A stretch of DNA of 64,000 bases from Seribacter sp963934295. Its GTDB lineage: Bacteria; Verrucomicrobiota; Verrucomicrobiia; Opitutales; Seribacteraceae. The notes beneath the pieces were generated by a model, which saw only the letters and a program-made list of their open reading frames with translations, was not told where the DNA came from and did no database searches. Made by a program: the position numbers and the translations under genes. The stretch is from positions 124,001 to 188,000 of the forward strand of contig CAWVXY010000001.1 of the NCBI GenBank assembly GCA_963934295.1, given 5' to 3'. Shown here in pieces: positions 26,109 to 35,413 of the stretch (positions within the stretch are counted from its first letter, which is position 1; every line of letters begins with the position of its first letter).

Positions 26109-27059
26109 TTAAAAACCTTTAATTTGAAAAAGACTTGAAATACTACTATCTGTATTGGTTCGACGAATTGCTTCACCGAGAAGAGGCGCAACACTTAATT
26201 TTTTTATAGGAAGATCATCAATCTCCAGATCAACCGTGTTCGTTGTTATTAACTCATCCAAGAAACCCTGATTTAATCTATCCCTACCCGTATCATTTAA
26301 TACACAATGACTTACTATAGCACTGACATTTTTTGCTCCACGTTCTTTTAAAAGTTTAGCTGCAGCTGTCAGAGTTCCTGCTGTTTCCGTCATGTCGTCA
26401 ATCAAGAGAATTTCCCTACCTTCAACTTCTCCAACTAAATTCATAGCCTCCACAGTACTTGCACCCGTTCTTCTCTTTGCAACAAACCCAATGGGGCAAC
26501 CTAATACTTCAGCGTATGCACTTGCCATTTTCATTCCTCCCACATCTGGTGAAAATATGGTCATGTTTTCAGAATCACGACTTTTAAGATCTTCAAAAAA
26601 TACTGGGGAAGCGTAAAGGTGATCTACCGGGATATCAAAGAACCCTTGTATTTGCTGAGCATGCAGGTCCATCGTCAAAATACGATTAGCGCCAGCTGCA
26701 ACCAAAAGATTAGCAACGAGTTTTGAAGTAATGGGCACCCGGGGTTGATCTTTTCTATCCTGTCTAGAATAACCAAAAAAAGGCAGTACCGCAGTAACCC
26801 TTGCGGCTGAGGCTCTCCGTGCTGCATCAATCATAATTAACAATTCCATCACATTATGATTGGCTGGTGAACAGGTAGATTGAACTAAAAAAACATCCAT
26901 ACCTCGAATGTTCTCATTATACCTAACAAAACTCTCATTATCAGGAAATGAAGTTACAACCGCGTCCCCAAGTGGCACTTCAAGATAATCACATATTTCT
27001 CTCGCTAATGGTTTATTTGAATTACCAGTGAAAATTTTTAATTTCTTTCCGTTTTGCAT
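26109..27059 (-). CDS. prs: ribose-phosphate pyrophosphokinase
   Basis: The 316-aa enzyme makes PRPP from ribose 5-phosphate and ATP, feeding purine, pyrimidine, histidine and NAD synthesis. Family motifs are clear: the ATP-binding FGYSRQDRKDQPR loop, MDLHAQQIQGFFD, and the ribose-phosphate-binding LLIDDMTETAGT segment. Length is exactly normal. It follows lpxD by nine bases in the large minus-strand cluster. In many bacteria prs is beside rplY; here the two are at opposite ends of the cluster. Confidence 0.97.
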   Translation of the reverse strand: MQNGKKLKIFTGNSNKPLAREICDYLEVPLGDAVVTSFPDNESFVRYNENIRGMDVFLVQSTCSPANHNVMELLIMIDAARRASAARVTAVLPFFGYSRQDRKDQPRVPITSKLVANLLVAAGANRILTMDLHAQQIQGFFDIPVDHLYASPVFFEDLKSRDSENMTIFSPDVGGMKMASAYAEVLGCPIGFVAKRRTGASTVEAMNLVGEVEGREILLIDDMTETAGTLTAAAKLLKERGAKNVSAIVSHCVLNDTGRDRLNQGFLDELITTNTVDLEIDDLPIKKLSVAPLLGEAIRRTNTDSSISSLFQIKGF

Positions 27060-27068
27060 AAGTGAAAA

Positions 27069-28100
27069 TTACTCTTTACCGGGAGTACCTTCAAATCTAT
27101 TGAATAACTCTGGTAATTTTTTTTGTAAAATTGAAATTCTCTGAGACAAATGAAAAGGTAACGCAGGGTTCCCTTTAAGGAAAGCCCCAGGCTCAACATT
27201 CTTTGTGATTCCAGCTTGTCCGGCAATTTTTGCTCCCTTACCTATTTTTAAATGACCTGCAAATCCAGCCTGTCCGCCGACAACAACTCCGTCTTCGAAC
27301 TGAGTGCTTCCAGATATACCAACTTGTGCAACAATTAAGCACCCATTTCCTATTCTAACATTATGCCCGATCTGTACCAAATTATCAATTTTGGTCCCTG
27401 AACCAATTCTCGTTTCCTCAAATCGTGCTCGGTCAATACAAGTATTAGCTCCAATCTCTACATTATCTTCTACCACTACGATTCCAAGATGTGGAATTTT
27501 ATGATGAGCACCATTAACTTGATCAAAACCATAGCCCTCAGAACCTATAACCACCCCCGCGTTCAAAATTGTATTTTTACCCAATTCACATCTAGATAAA
27601 AGCTTTACACCAGGATAAAGTATGCAGTTACTTCCAATTACACAATTATCTCCCACATGACAATGAGTTCCAACTGAAACATTCTCGTCAATTTGAACAT
27701 TTTTTCCAATAAAACCAAATGCTCCAATCGTTACCCCTTGAGCAAGTTTTGCCGTTTTATCCACCCATGCTGTTGGATGAATCGCCATTTCTGGAGCACT
27801 AGATAATCTACTTTCCAAATAACTGCATAAAGCCGCCAAGCCTTTCGATGGATCCTTAATTCGAATATAGATCTGTTCATCCTTCGGACTACCGAAATAA
27901 TCTTCTGGTAATAAGATAACAGTCGCTTTAGTAGATTGAACTAAATTCTTGTATTTGGGATTTCCAAGAAAAGAAATGTCCCCTTTTTTTGCTCTCTCTA
28001 AAGAGGCAATTCCATTTAAATGTTTGTTTTCGACATTACCTTCTACCTGAGAATTAGGTAAAAGCTTAAATAATTGATCTAAAGATATTTTAAAATCCAT
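27069..28100 (-). CDS. lpxD: UDP-3-O-acylglucosamine N-acyltransferase
   Basis: The 343-aa enzyme performs the third step of lipid A synthesis. An N-terminal UDP-binding domain (1-105) contains FLGNPKY. A left-handed beta-helix of hexapeptide repeats follows (about 110-310; for example the IGANTCIDRA and IGNGCLIVAQVGISGS segments). A C-terminal helical tail carries KGNPALPFH. His in the A-H-H-K-I-P-H region is the likely catalytic site. It lies between ompH/skp and prs. The order bamA-skp-lpxD is widely conserved among Gram-negative bacteria and shows an outer membrane with LPS. Confidence 0.96.
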   Translation of the reverse strand: MDFKISLDQLFKLLPNSQVEGNVENKHLNGIASLERAKKGDISFLGNPKYKNLVQSTKATVILLPEDYFGSPKDEQIYIRIKDPSKGLAALCSYLESRLSSAPEMAIHPTAWVDKTAKLAQGVTIGAFGFIGKNVQIDENVSVGTHCHVGDNCVIGSNCILYPGVKLLSRCELGKNTILNAGVVIGSEGYGFDQVNGAHHKIPHLGIVVVEDNVEIGANTCIDRARFEETRIGSGTKIDNLVQIGHNVRIGNGCLIVAQVGISGSTQFEDGVVVGGQAGFAGHLKIGKGAKIAGQAGITKNVEPGAFLKGNPALPFHLSQRISILQKKLPELFNRFEGTPGKE

Positions 28101-28138
28101 AAACTCTCCAAGTCAGAGCAGTCAGAGGATTATAATTT

Positions 28139-28690
28139 CTATTTGTTACCTGAACTTACATTTAAGGTAACAATTACATCTTCCGTAATATTAAACTTTT
28201 CTCCCACATAAAAAACTCCCAATTGGGTTTCGGAAGAATTTAGTATTAAATCATATCCTTTAGCACCGGCAACTTTTTCAACTGCCTTTCTAATATCCGC
28301 GAGGTGTTCCACAAGAAGGTTCCTTTGTCTTTGTGCAATGGTAGCCTTTGCTCTCTTGTCATACGAAACCATATCATCCTGCTTCACTTTAGCCTTCTCC
28401 ACTTTTTCTTGATACTGTTTTCTAAGTGCCGTGCTATCAATATTTGGATTTTTTATTTTCTCTTCCATCTCTTTCAACTCTTTAACTATTTTTTCCATTT
28501 CAGCACGAAAAATTTCCAGTTCTTCCATGGCAATTTTTTTTGATTTATCCAATCTTTCTCTTGCCTCCTTAACTTTTTGGTAGCCATCAAAAACTTTTTG
28601 TACATCAACGACAGCAACTTTTTGAGCGTAAGAATAAGAAATCGAAAACAGAAAAGCTACGATGAGAGGAAAGCGAAAAAACGAATACAT
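28139..28690 (-). CDS. OmpH/Skp-family periplasmic chaperone
   Basis: The 183-aa protein has a signal peptide (1-22) followed by VAVVDVQKVFDGYQKVKEA, the typical start of mature Skp. A long charged coiled coil follows (about 40-130), forming the tentacles that hold unfolded outer-membrane proteins. The C terminus carries the LILNSSETQLGVFYVG strand of the trimerisation body. It sits between bamA and lpxD, the classical position. Confidence 0.92.
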   Translation of the reverse strand: MYSFFRFPLIVAFLFSISYSYAQKVAVVDVQKVFDGYQKVKEARERLDKSKKIAMEELEIFRAEMEKIVKELKEMEEKIKNPNIDSTALRKQYQEKVEKAKVKQDDMVSYDKRAKATIAQRQRNLLVEHLADIRKAVEKVAGAKGYDLILNSSETQLGVFYVGEKFNITEDVIVTLNVSSGNK

Positions 28691-28727
28691 AATATGAGTT
28701 ATTTGAATGGTTTAAGATGACAGTGAA

Positions 28728-31127
28728 TTAAAATCGTGTACCTCCCGAAAAATGGAACTGTGAGGAACCTCCAGTATTTGTGGGATCAGTAATAGGAAAT
28801 CCTAGATCTAAGCGTAAAGGCATACCCATAACCATAATACGAACACCTAATCCCCAATTATCGTGCCAGCCTTGCATATCATCACCAGGGAAAAATTTAA
28901 AGTCGCCTGTTCTTAAAAAACCTCCGTCGTAAAAAAACGCGAAACGTAATGGGTCGGCTATTTTGAAAGTATATTCGGCACTTAGGTAGCTGTAAGAATT
29001 ACCCCCTCTAGGTTCGCTGGAGGATTGAGGGCCAGCTTCACGGTAATCCCAACCCCTAAGGTTATATGGGCCGCCTAAAAAGAATTTTTCAAAGAACGGG
29101 ACGTCAGCATCTTCTCCATCAAATCGGCCCAAAGTACCTGATCTGCCAACAACAGATAAAACCTGTTCCATGGGATCAAAGGTTTCAATAAATTTTGCTC
29201 CCTGTATTTCAAAACGTCCGTAGTCTGCATCACCACCAAACGGGCCACCCGCGAATTCTTTTCGAATCGTAACAATACTTCCTTCGGAGGGAAATAAAAT
29301 ACTATTTCTTGTATCCCTCGTTAAACTTAATCCAACTTTGGAAATTGTTCTGTCTATTTCTTTCTTATTTGAATCATATCTTGCACCATTTCTAATAAAA
29401 GCAGGAGCAGTAGAAGCAATATCGCTTATGACAACATCCTCTAGACTATAAAATAAGCGCCCTTCAACCAATTCAAACAATCTTTTTCGAAAATATACCT
29501 CGAACCCCGCTCTCATTTCATCATAGTAAGAACTATAGTAGTCGGACTTTTCCCGAAATAATTCAAATCCTGCAGCTACTCTCCTGTTCATAAACCAAGG
29601 TTCTTCCAAGGCAAGTCGAGCTTCATTACTACGGGCACCCAGTTTTAATCGGAGACGAAATTTTTGACCGTCTCCCTGCAATCGATGTGGACTCCTCCAT
29701 CTCATAATATCAAAATTTCCCTGACGAAACTCTGCAAACATCATAGCCTTTTCTAAAGTACTGAAACCAACCCCAAATGAAACATGTCCAGTCCGGCCTT
29801 CCTCTACATTAACAACAAGATTCCTTCTACTACTTTGTAACTCCGGGTCTTGTGAAGCGATAGGTTCATCATCCAAGGTAACTTTTTCGAAAAAACGGGT
29901 ATTTCGTAATCTTGCTTCACTCGTCTCCATCCTAACTAAATCGAAAGTTTCTCCAGGAGCAAGGGCAAGTTCTCTAACAATGGCCGTTGTCTTTGTTTTA
30001 TCATTACCCCGAACTTGAATGGAATTAACCGTAAATTTATTGTTTTCAGTAATCTCAAAACGAAGATCTATTTGACCCGTTTCCAAATTTGGCTTTCGAA
30101 TGGAAATAACTCGAGCGTCCAAGTATCCTTTCTTGCCATATTTTTTTCTCAATCGACTTCTTTCTTCAGCAAGAAGAGTAGGGGAGTAATAATCTCCGGT
30201 TTTAAGTTCTTTATCCTCCCGGTTATCCAGACTTTTTAAATCTTCGGTTGTAATAACCGAATTTCCCACTATTGAAATTTTCCCAAAATAAGATCTTTCT
30301 CCTTCAACAACATTAATTACAATATCTAGAGAGCCTTTTCCGCTAGGCATAATTTTAACTCCACTTTGCTCAATAGCTACATCCAAAAAACCTTGGTCCC
30401 GATAAGCGGATCGCAAGTTATTTAAATCTTCTTCTAAGATTGCAGGGCGATAACGAGATCTTTTCGACCAAAAGCGCCAAAATCTCCACGGTGCTGTCTC
30501 CATCTCCTTAATCAATTTTTTGTCAGAAATATTTTCGTTACCTTCAAAATTAATTTTACTTATTTTACGTTTTTCGTTTTCAACAATTGTAAAAACAACA
30601 GAAACGCTCCTCTCGCCCTCTTTTCTAATAATCTGACTGTCTACTTGAGAGTTCCAGTAACCTTTTTCCAAATACAATTCCGCAAGAGCTCTTTGATCAG
30701 ATTTAATTTCTGCTTCATCGAGTAATTCACCGATGCTGATCTCTATGGATTTCTCAAGCTTTCTGTTAGACAGCTTGTCATTACCTTCAAAAATGATTTT
30801 TCCGATACGGGCTTTAGTGAAAACTTTAAAAACCAATGCCACATCTGATCCGGAAGTTTTATCAGGATCCAAAAAGACCTTAACATCATCTATTGCACCC
30901 GTTGCCATTAGGTTGGTAATAGACTTATCAATCGCATTGGACTTGTAAGGAATTCCCGTTTCGATCTGCAAGTTTTGCAAAATAAAAGACTTTCCGATCG
31001 TATCAGGACCATCTAATTCTATAGAAATAGATGAGATAGTCTTGCCATCTGGAATTACTTGCGACCACAGAATCACCATTCCTGAAAGCAGAAATAGGAT
31101 AGGAAAAAGTGAACGAATCATATTCAT
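28728..31127 (-). CDS. bamA: outer membrane protein assembly factor BamA
   Basis: The 799-aa protein has a signal peptide, about five POTRA domains (residues 30-430; repeats of the type I-x-I-x-G-N/N-x-x-x-x-x-x-L) and a C-terminal 16-stranded Omp85 barrel. The loop-6 motif appears as LRGWDYR, a variant of the canonical VRGF/Y, and the protein ends in an aromatic-rich strand (FHFSGGTRF). BamA inserts beta-barrel proteins into the outer membrane. It starts only seven bases after dnaB, so the replication and envelope genes are co-transcribed here. Confidence 0.96.
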   Translation of the reverse strand: MNMIRSLFPILFLLSGMVILWSQVIPDGKTISSISIELDGPDTIGKSFILQNLQIETGIPYKSNAIDKSITNLMATGAIDDVKVFLDPDKTSGSDVALVFKVFTKARIGKIIFEGNDKLSNRKLEKSIEISIGELLDEAEIKSDQRALAELYLEKGYWNSQVDSQIIRKEGERSVSVVFTIVENEKRKISKINFEGNENISDKKLIKEMETAPWRFWRFWSKRSRYRPAILEEDLNNLRSAYRDQGFLDVAIEQSGVKIMPSGKGSLDIVINVVEGERSYFGKISIVGNSVITTEDLKSLDNREDKELKTGDYYSPTLLAEERSRLRKKYGKKGYLDARVISIRKPNLETGQIDLRFEITENNKFTVNSIQVRGNDKTKTTAIVRELALAPGETFDLVRMETSEARLRNTRFFEKVTLDDEPIASQDPELQSSRRNLVVNVEEGRTGHVSFGVGFSTLEKAMMFAEFRQGNFDIMRWRSPHRLQGDGQKFRLRLKLGARSNEARLALEEPWFMNRRVAAGFELFREKSDYYSSYYDEMRAGFEVYFRKRLFELVEGRLFYSLEDVVISDIASTAPAFIRNGARYDSNKKEIDRTISKVGLSLTRDTRNSILFPSEGSIVTIRKEFAGGPFGGDADYGRFEIQGAKFIETFDPMEQVLSVVGRSGTLGRFDGEDADVPFFEKFFLGGPYNLRGWDYREAGPQSSSEPRGGNSYSYLSAEYTFKIADPLRFAFFYDGGFLRTGDFKFFPGDDMQGWHDNWGLGVRIMVMGMPLRLDLGFPITDPTNTGGSSQFHFSGGTRF

Positions 31128-31134
31128 TTATTTT

Positions 31135-32616
31135 TTAATTAAGACGAGGATCATATTGTGCACTTTCAAACTTTGTGTATTTTCGAACAAAGGCAAGATT
31201 TACATATCCCGTAGGTCCATTTCTTTGTTTGGCAAGAATAAGTTTTATGGGTTCAAAGTCTTCGCCTTGGCTATCTCCTTCACCCTGGGAGATATCACTT
31301 TCTCTGATATCTTCACCTTTCCTTTGTTTTCCTAGTAACATTACAATATCAGCATCCTGCTCAATCGATCCAGATTCTCTCAAGTCAGAGAGCCTGGGAT
31401 CTCTCTTTTCTTTTTCGGAATCACGATTGAGCTGACTAAGGACAATTACTGGTACTTCCAATTCTTTAGCCATTGATTTCAAACCTCGTGAAATTACTGA
31501 AATTTCATTCTCCCGAGATGAAGAATAACGATCACCTGATATCAATTGTAAATAGTCGACTACGATTAAAGACAGTCCATTTCTAGATTTTACCCTTCGT
31601 GCTTTTGCACGTATTTGGTTAATACTTAATCCACTGGTATCATCCACCCAAATGGGAGCTTGTTGAAATTGCTGACTGATCTCATTAAGTTTCTCCGCAT
31701 AGTTTTTGGCGACAAACCCTTTACGAAGATCATTCATATTAACCTTAGCTTTCCCGCATATCAATCGCATTGCCAAAGAAGAAGCACTCATCTCCAGACT
31801 AAAAACCAGGGTGTTTTTTGGATTATTGATATACTTATGAGAAAAGGCAATATTTTCGACAATGTTCATGGCCAAACTTGTTTTGCCTACTGAGGGGCGA
31901 GCAGCTATGACAACCATTTCTGCTGACTTTAATCCATTTGTTAAATTGTCTAAATCCTTATAACCGGTGAGCAAGCCATCTGCCTCTTCCTTAGATAGCA
32001 TCTTTTGTATTTCCCCCATTGCCTTTTGTATAGGTTCACGAAAATGCAAGGAGGAACGGGAATTCTGATCATCACCTAATTCGCAAACACGCTGCTCCAT
32101 TCCAGAAAGAAAGTCATCCACTTCTCCCTGCAAATTATTAGCTCCGTCTATAATTTCAAAAGCAACATAAATACATCTTCTCAAGAGTGCCTTTTCCTTA
32201 ACAATCTCCAACCAATAGGTAGCATGTGCTGTGGTATCGATTCTGGAAGTAAGCTCAAATAAGGCGTTTTGCCCACCCACTTGGTCTAATTGCTTTCTTG
32301 ATTCAAGTTTTTCAGCAAGCAGAATTTCATCTGCTGCTTTATTGTCGCTATTAAGCTCAAGCAAAGCTTCAAAAATGATCTGGTGATTTAAATGGTAAAA
32401 ATGATCAGCTCCAATTGCTTGTTCCGCACACCTACCCATTACTTCTCCAGAAGTGTCCATAATACATGCAGCAAGTAAACCTTGTTCTGCATCTAAATTA
32501 CTGGGCAAAGGCTTACCCTCTATTGTATCTTTAACTGAGGATTTTCTTTTAGTATCGTCGCCCGCGTACCTGTTAACCGATTTTTCTTTTGATGAAGAAG
32601 ATCCCAAGGTTGGCAT
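31135..32616 (-). CDS. dnaB: replicative DNA helicase DnaB
   Basis: The 493-aa helicase has an N-terminal DnaG-interaction domain (about 38-140, DAEQGLLAACIMD) and a RecA-like ATPase domain. Walker A is AARPSVGKTSLAMN. Walker B is near LSLIVVDYLQLI, and the arginine finger region is LAKQRNGPTG. It unwinds DNA at the replication fork. A 35-residue polar N-terminal extension precedes the conserved region. It follows rplI by 35 bases and precedes bamA by seven. No intein is present. Confidence 0.97.
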   Translation of the reverse strand: MPTLGSSSSKEKSVNRYAGDDTKRKSSVKDTIEGKPLPSNLDAEQGLLAACIMDTSGEVMGRCAEQAIGADHFYHLNHQIIFEALLELNSDNKAADEILLAEKLESRKQLDQVGGQNALFELTSRIDTTAHATYWLEIVKEKALLRRCIYVAFEIIDGANNLQGEVDDFLSGMEQRVCELGDDQNSRSSLHFREPIQKAMGEIQKMLSKEEADGLLTGYKDLDNLTNGLKSAEMVVIAARPSVGKTSLAMNIVENIAFSHKYINNPKNTLVFSLEMSASSLAMRLICGKAKVNMNDLRKGFVAKNYAEKLNEISQQFQQAPIWVDDTSGLSINQIRAKARRVKSRNGLSLIVVDYLQLISGDRYSSSRENEISVISRGLKSMAKELEVPVIVLSQLNRDSEKEKRDPRLSDLRESGSIEQDADIVMLLGKQRKGEDIRESDISQGEGDSQGEDFEPIKLILAKQRNGPTGYVNLAFVRKYTKFESAQYDPRLN

Positions 32617-32651
32617 TAGGTTACTCCTATTTCTCTGCTAACAGGAAAGAT

Positions 32652-33125
32652 TTATTCGCTGTCTTCAATTGGATTTTCTGAAACGACTTCCACTTCGATT
32701 TCCGCTTCAACATCATTATGTAATGAAACTGCAACCTTACTAATTCCCAGTTCTTTTATCGGGGAGAATGATTTTATATGCTTCTTATCAATAATGAATC
32801 CTTTTTCGCTAAGCTTTTCTAAGATATGATTAATCGTAACCGAACCAAAAAGTTTACCACCTGCACCAGTTTTAACTGCAACCGCGATTTTAGCCTCCTT
32901 TAGTTTCGAAGCTATTTCTTGTGATTTTTGCAATTCCTCCGTTTCTCTTGCTGCACGGGCTACTTTGAGTGCATCTAAACGTTTCTTGTTAGCCAAGTTT
33001 AATGGAACGGCTTTCTTTTGTGGCAAAAGATAGTTGCGAGCATATCCGGGGCGAACTTTAACAACATCTCCTTCAGATCCTAAATTATGTATATGTTGTA
33101 CGAGTAATATTTCTGTTGTGGCCAT
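32652..33125 (-). CDS. rplI: 50S ribosomal protein bL9
   Basis: The 157-aa protein has the bL9 N-terminal domain with the signature G-x-x-G-D-v-V-x-V-x-x-G-Y-A-R-N-Y-L. A long connecting helix and the C-terminal RNA-binding domain (GKLFGSVT) follow. It lies in the conserved order rpsF-ssb-rplI-dnaB. Confidence 0.97.
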   Translation of the reverse strand: MATTEILLVQHIHNLGSEGDVVKVRPGYARNYLLPQKKAVPLNLANKKRLDALKVARAARETEELQKSQEIASKLKEAKIAVAVKTGAGGKLFGSVTINHILEKLSEKGFIIDKKHIKSFSPIKELGISKVAVSLHNDVEAEIEVEVVSENPIEDSE

Positions 33126-33147
33126 AATTAAATAAATTTATTGTTTG

Positions 33148-33606
33148 TTAAAAGGGTACATCGTCATCTAGGGTGTCCTCTTTGTTTGTAGAGGGAGAGG
33201 TTGAACTTTTTGTATCTTCACTTTCTGGAGAAGGAGGAGTATCCGTGATGCGTGGTTGAGAAGATGCACCGTCTTGTTTAGAATCAACAAATTCAAAACT
33301 ATCTAAAACAACCCGTAAGGCACTTCTCTTTTCACCCTCCTTTGATTCCCATTGATCGAGTTTTAAACGACCTTCAATGAAAATAGATCGGCCTTTTGTA
33401 AAAAATCTTCCAACTGCTTCCGCTCTTGGTCCAAAAGATTCAACTTCTACAAAAGTAGTCTCTTCTTTTCTGTTTCCCTCTCCATCTTTATAAGATCTGT
33501 TCAATGCTAGTCCAAAGTTACAAACCGGTCTTCCATTAGACATCATTCTAACATCTGGATCACGGGTCAGGTTACCGATAAGTAGAACTTTATTAAGTGA
33601 TGCCAT
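33148..33606 (-). CDS. ssb: single-stranded DNA-binding protein
   Basis: The 152-aa protein has an OB-fold over residues 1-110 (LNKVLLIGNLTRDPDVR at the start, then FVEVESFGPRAE). A disordered Ser/Pro/Asp tail ends in the acidic tip DDDVPF, which binds partner proteins. It protects single-stranded DNA in replication and repair. It sits between rpsF and rplI, with dnaB two genes downstream. Confidence 0.96.
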   Translation of the reverse strand: MASLNKVLLIGNLTRDPDVRMMSNGRPVCNFGLALNRSYKDGEGNRKEETTFVEVESFGPRAEAVGRFFTKGRSIFIEGRLKLDQWESKEGEKRSALRVVLDSFEFVDSKQDGASSQPRITDTPPSPESEDTKSSTSPSTNKEDTLDDDVPF

Positions 33607-33641
33607 AACAAGAATAATTGAAGATTAGAAAATAGATCCTA

Positions 33642-33932
33642 TTATTTGCGCTCGATGAGAATGCGATCAACCTTTTTATCCAATTTTAACTTTTCTTTTA
33701 AACGAGATGGTAATTCTGGATCCGATTCAATTTCAAATTGAAGAAAAGTTCCGGAGGTCCTGTCTTTGCTTTGCGGGTATATAAAGTCATGAGACCCTTG
33801 GTTATCAACTTTAGTTACTTCACCTTCGACTTGGCGGATAATTTCACTAAGTTTTGGAATCATCTCGTCTGCAGATCCATCTGCACCGTGTGCATCGTAT
33901 ACAATAGTAGCTAAATAATTTCGCTTATTCAT
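33642..33932 (-). CDS. rpsF: 30S ribosomal protein bS6
   Basis: The 96-aa protein has the bS6 ferredoxin-like fold, starting with NYLATIVYDAH and a central IIRQVEGEV helix, and ending with the beta strand KVDRILIERK. Its ATG overlaps the last codon of pth by four bases. It precedes ssb by 35 bases, the classical neighbour. Confidence 0.93.
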   Translation of the reverse strand: MNKRNYLATIVYDAHGADGSADEMIPKLSEIIRQVEGEVTKVDNQGSHDFIYPQSKDRTSGTFLQFEIESDPELPSRLKEKLKLDKKVDRILIERK

Positions 33933-34522
33933 GAGGGTAGTTGGGAAGGTTTAGTTTGGTTAATTAAGTTCATAGTGGCGTCCACGCCGTTATCGATAAG
34001 AGCATAAATTGCATCAATGAGATTTTCTTTTTTCTCGTCCAGAGATTTACACTCCTCCGAAGATAATTTGGAAAGGACAAAGTCTGAAAGTTTCATTTGA
34101 GAATAGGTTTTAGAACCAATCCCTAAACGAAACCGCATAAATGAATTACCTATACATCTAACTACGCTAGCAACACCGTTATGTCCACCGGAACCCTTTT
34201 TATGGGATATTTTTAATTCTCCGAATGGTAATGTTAATTCATCATGCACAAGAACAACATTTTCGGGCACACACCGAAAATAAGTGAGTATTTTCGAAAG
34301 ATATTTCCCGCTTTCATTCATAAAAGTTTTGGGCTTAACTAATAAAATTCGGTTATCTTTTCGTGACATAACTAAATGATCGGCGTGAAAATCCTTACTT
34401 GATTGAAATACTAAATTTTCCTTCTCCGCAATTGCGTCAACCAACCAAAAACCTAAGTTGTGGCGAGTTTTTTGATACACCTGTCCTGGGTTGCCAAGAC
34501 CAATAATTGCGAAATTTCCCAC
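33929..34522 (-). CDS. pth: peptidyl-tRNA hydrolase
   Basis: The 197-aa enzyme cleaves stalled peptidyl-tRNAs. Family motifs are clear: IIGLGNPGQVYQKTRHNLGF with the catalytic histidine, KPKTFMNESGK, and the VHDELTLPFG and GSGGHNG segments. Its stop overlaps the rpsF start, and it starts 27 bases after rplY. The rplY-pth order is widely conserved. Confidence 0.97.
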   Translation of the reverse strand: MGNFAIIGLGNPGQVYQKTRHNLGFWLVDAIAEKENLVFQSSKDFHADHLVMSRKDNRILLVKPKTFMNESGKYLSKILTYFRCVPENVVLVHDELTLPFGELKISHKKGSGGHNGVASVVRCIGNSFMRFRLGIGSKTYSQMKLSDFVLSKLSSEECKSLDEKKENLIDAIYALIDNGVDATMNLINQTKPSQLPS

Positions 34523-34549
34523 GATTCATTTAGCAGAAAAAGGAATATT

Positions 34550-35215
34550 TTACTCCTTAGATCCCTCGTCAGATGCAGAGTCCTCGGATTCAACATCGCT
34601 TGCTTCACCTTCAGTTGATTCTTCTTCATCCTCAGCAGATGAACGCCCACCAGCACTTCCAACGCATGAAACCAACATTCCATCTGGCTCTGCAACATAT
34701 TCCACGCCATCTAATTTGGGCAAATCCTTGATTTGTAGATTCTCCCCTAGGGCAAGTTTTGATATATCTAATTCTACTTGCGAAGGAAGATTACTTGGAC
34801 GACAACGAATTTCGACCTCATTTACCAATACCTCCAAAATTCCGCCCTCGGACTTAACTCCTTCAGCTTCACCATTAAGGGTAAGAGGAATTTTGGTTTG
34901 CAAATCTTCCCCCCGATTGACTTGTACAAAATCGATATGAAGGATACTATTTTTGATTGGGTCCATGTGCATGTCCTTGATCAAAACTAACTCATCTTCA
35001 CCTTCTTCTCCAAGCAATCGAAGCAATGAAGATGTCCCTGAAGCCTTTCGAAGTAAAATTCTCATGGATCTGTCTTCTAAAGAAACAGATTTGTTGATTT
35101 CTTTACCGTAAAGAATTGCCGGTATTCTACCTGATGCACGAAGTTTATTGCAAGCTTGGCGCCCAGTTTGTTCGCGCGGTGCTACTTTAATAGTTAAATC
35201 ACTTAATTCTGACAT
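34550..35215 (-). CDS. rplY: 50S ribosomal protein bL25 (CTC family)
   Basis: The 221-aa protein has the N-terminal 5S-rRNA-binding domain (E-Q-T-G-R-x-x-x-x-x-L-R-x-x-G-x-I-P-x-I-L-Y-G-K) and the C-terminal TL5/CTC domain. A strongly acidic, Ser/Glu-rich tail occupies the last 35 residues. It is the first gene of the large minus-strand cluster. The promoter must lie in 35216-35413; no convincing sigma-70 pair could be read there. Confidence 0.95.
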   Translation of the reverse strand: MSELSDLTIKVAPREQTGRQACNKLRASGRIPAILYGKEINKSVSLEDRSMRILLRKASGTSSLLRLLGEEGEDELVLIKDMHMDPIKNSILHIDFVQVNRGEDLQTKIPLTLNGEAEGVKSEGGILEVLVNEVEIRCRPSNLPSQVELDISKLALGENLQIKDLPKLDGVEYVAEPDGMLVSCVGSAGGRSSAEDEEESTEGEASDVESEDSASDEGSKE

Positions 35216-35413
35216 GATAAATGAGGGGGTACAAAAATTGGAGAAAGCGATTAGAAATAACAGCAGTCGTTAAATCTTGCAAGCACTTTACTTCTTCCAT
35301 GCAAAGGCAAATTTTAATTACAGATTCTAAGCAACCTCACAGTGCCTTGAATTATTAGACATATTGCCTGACTTTTTTTGAAATTTGATTCTACATGATT
35401 GCTCAATAAAATT

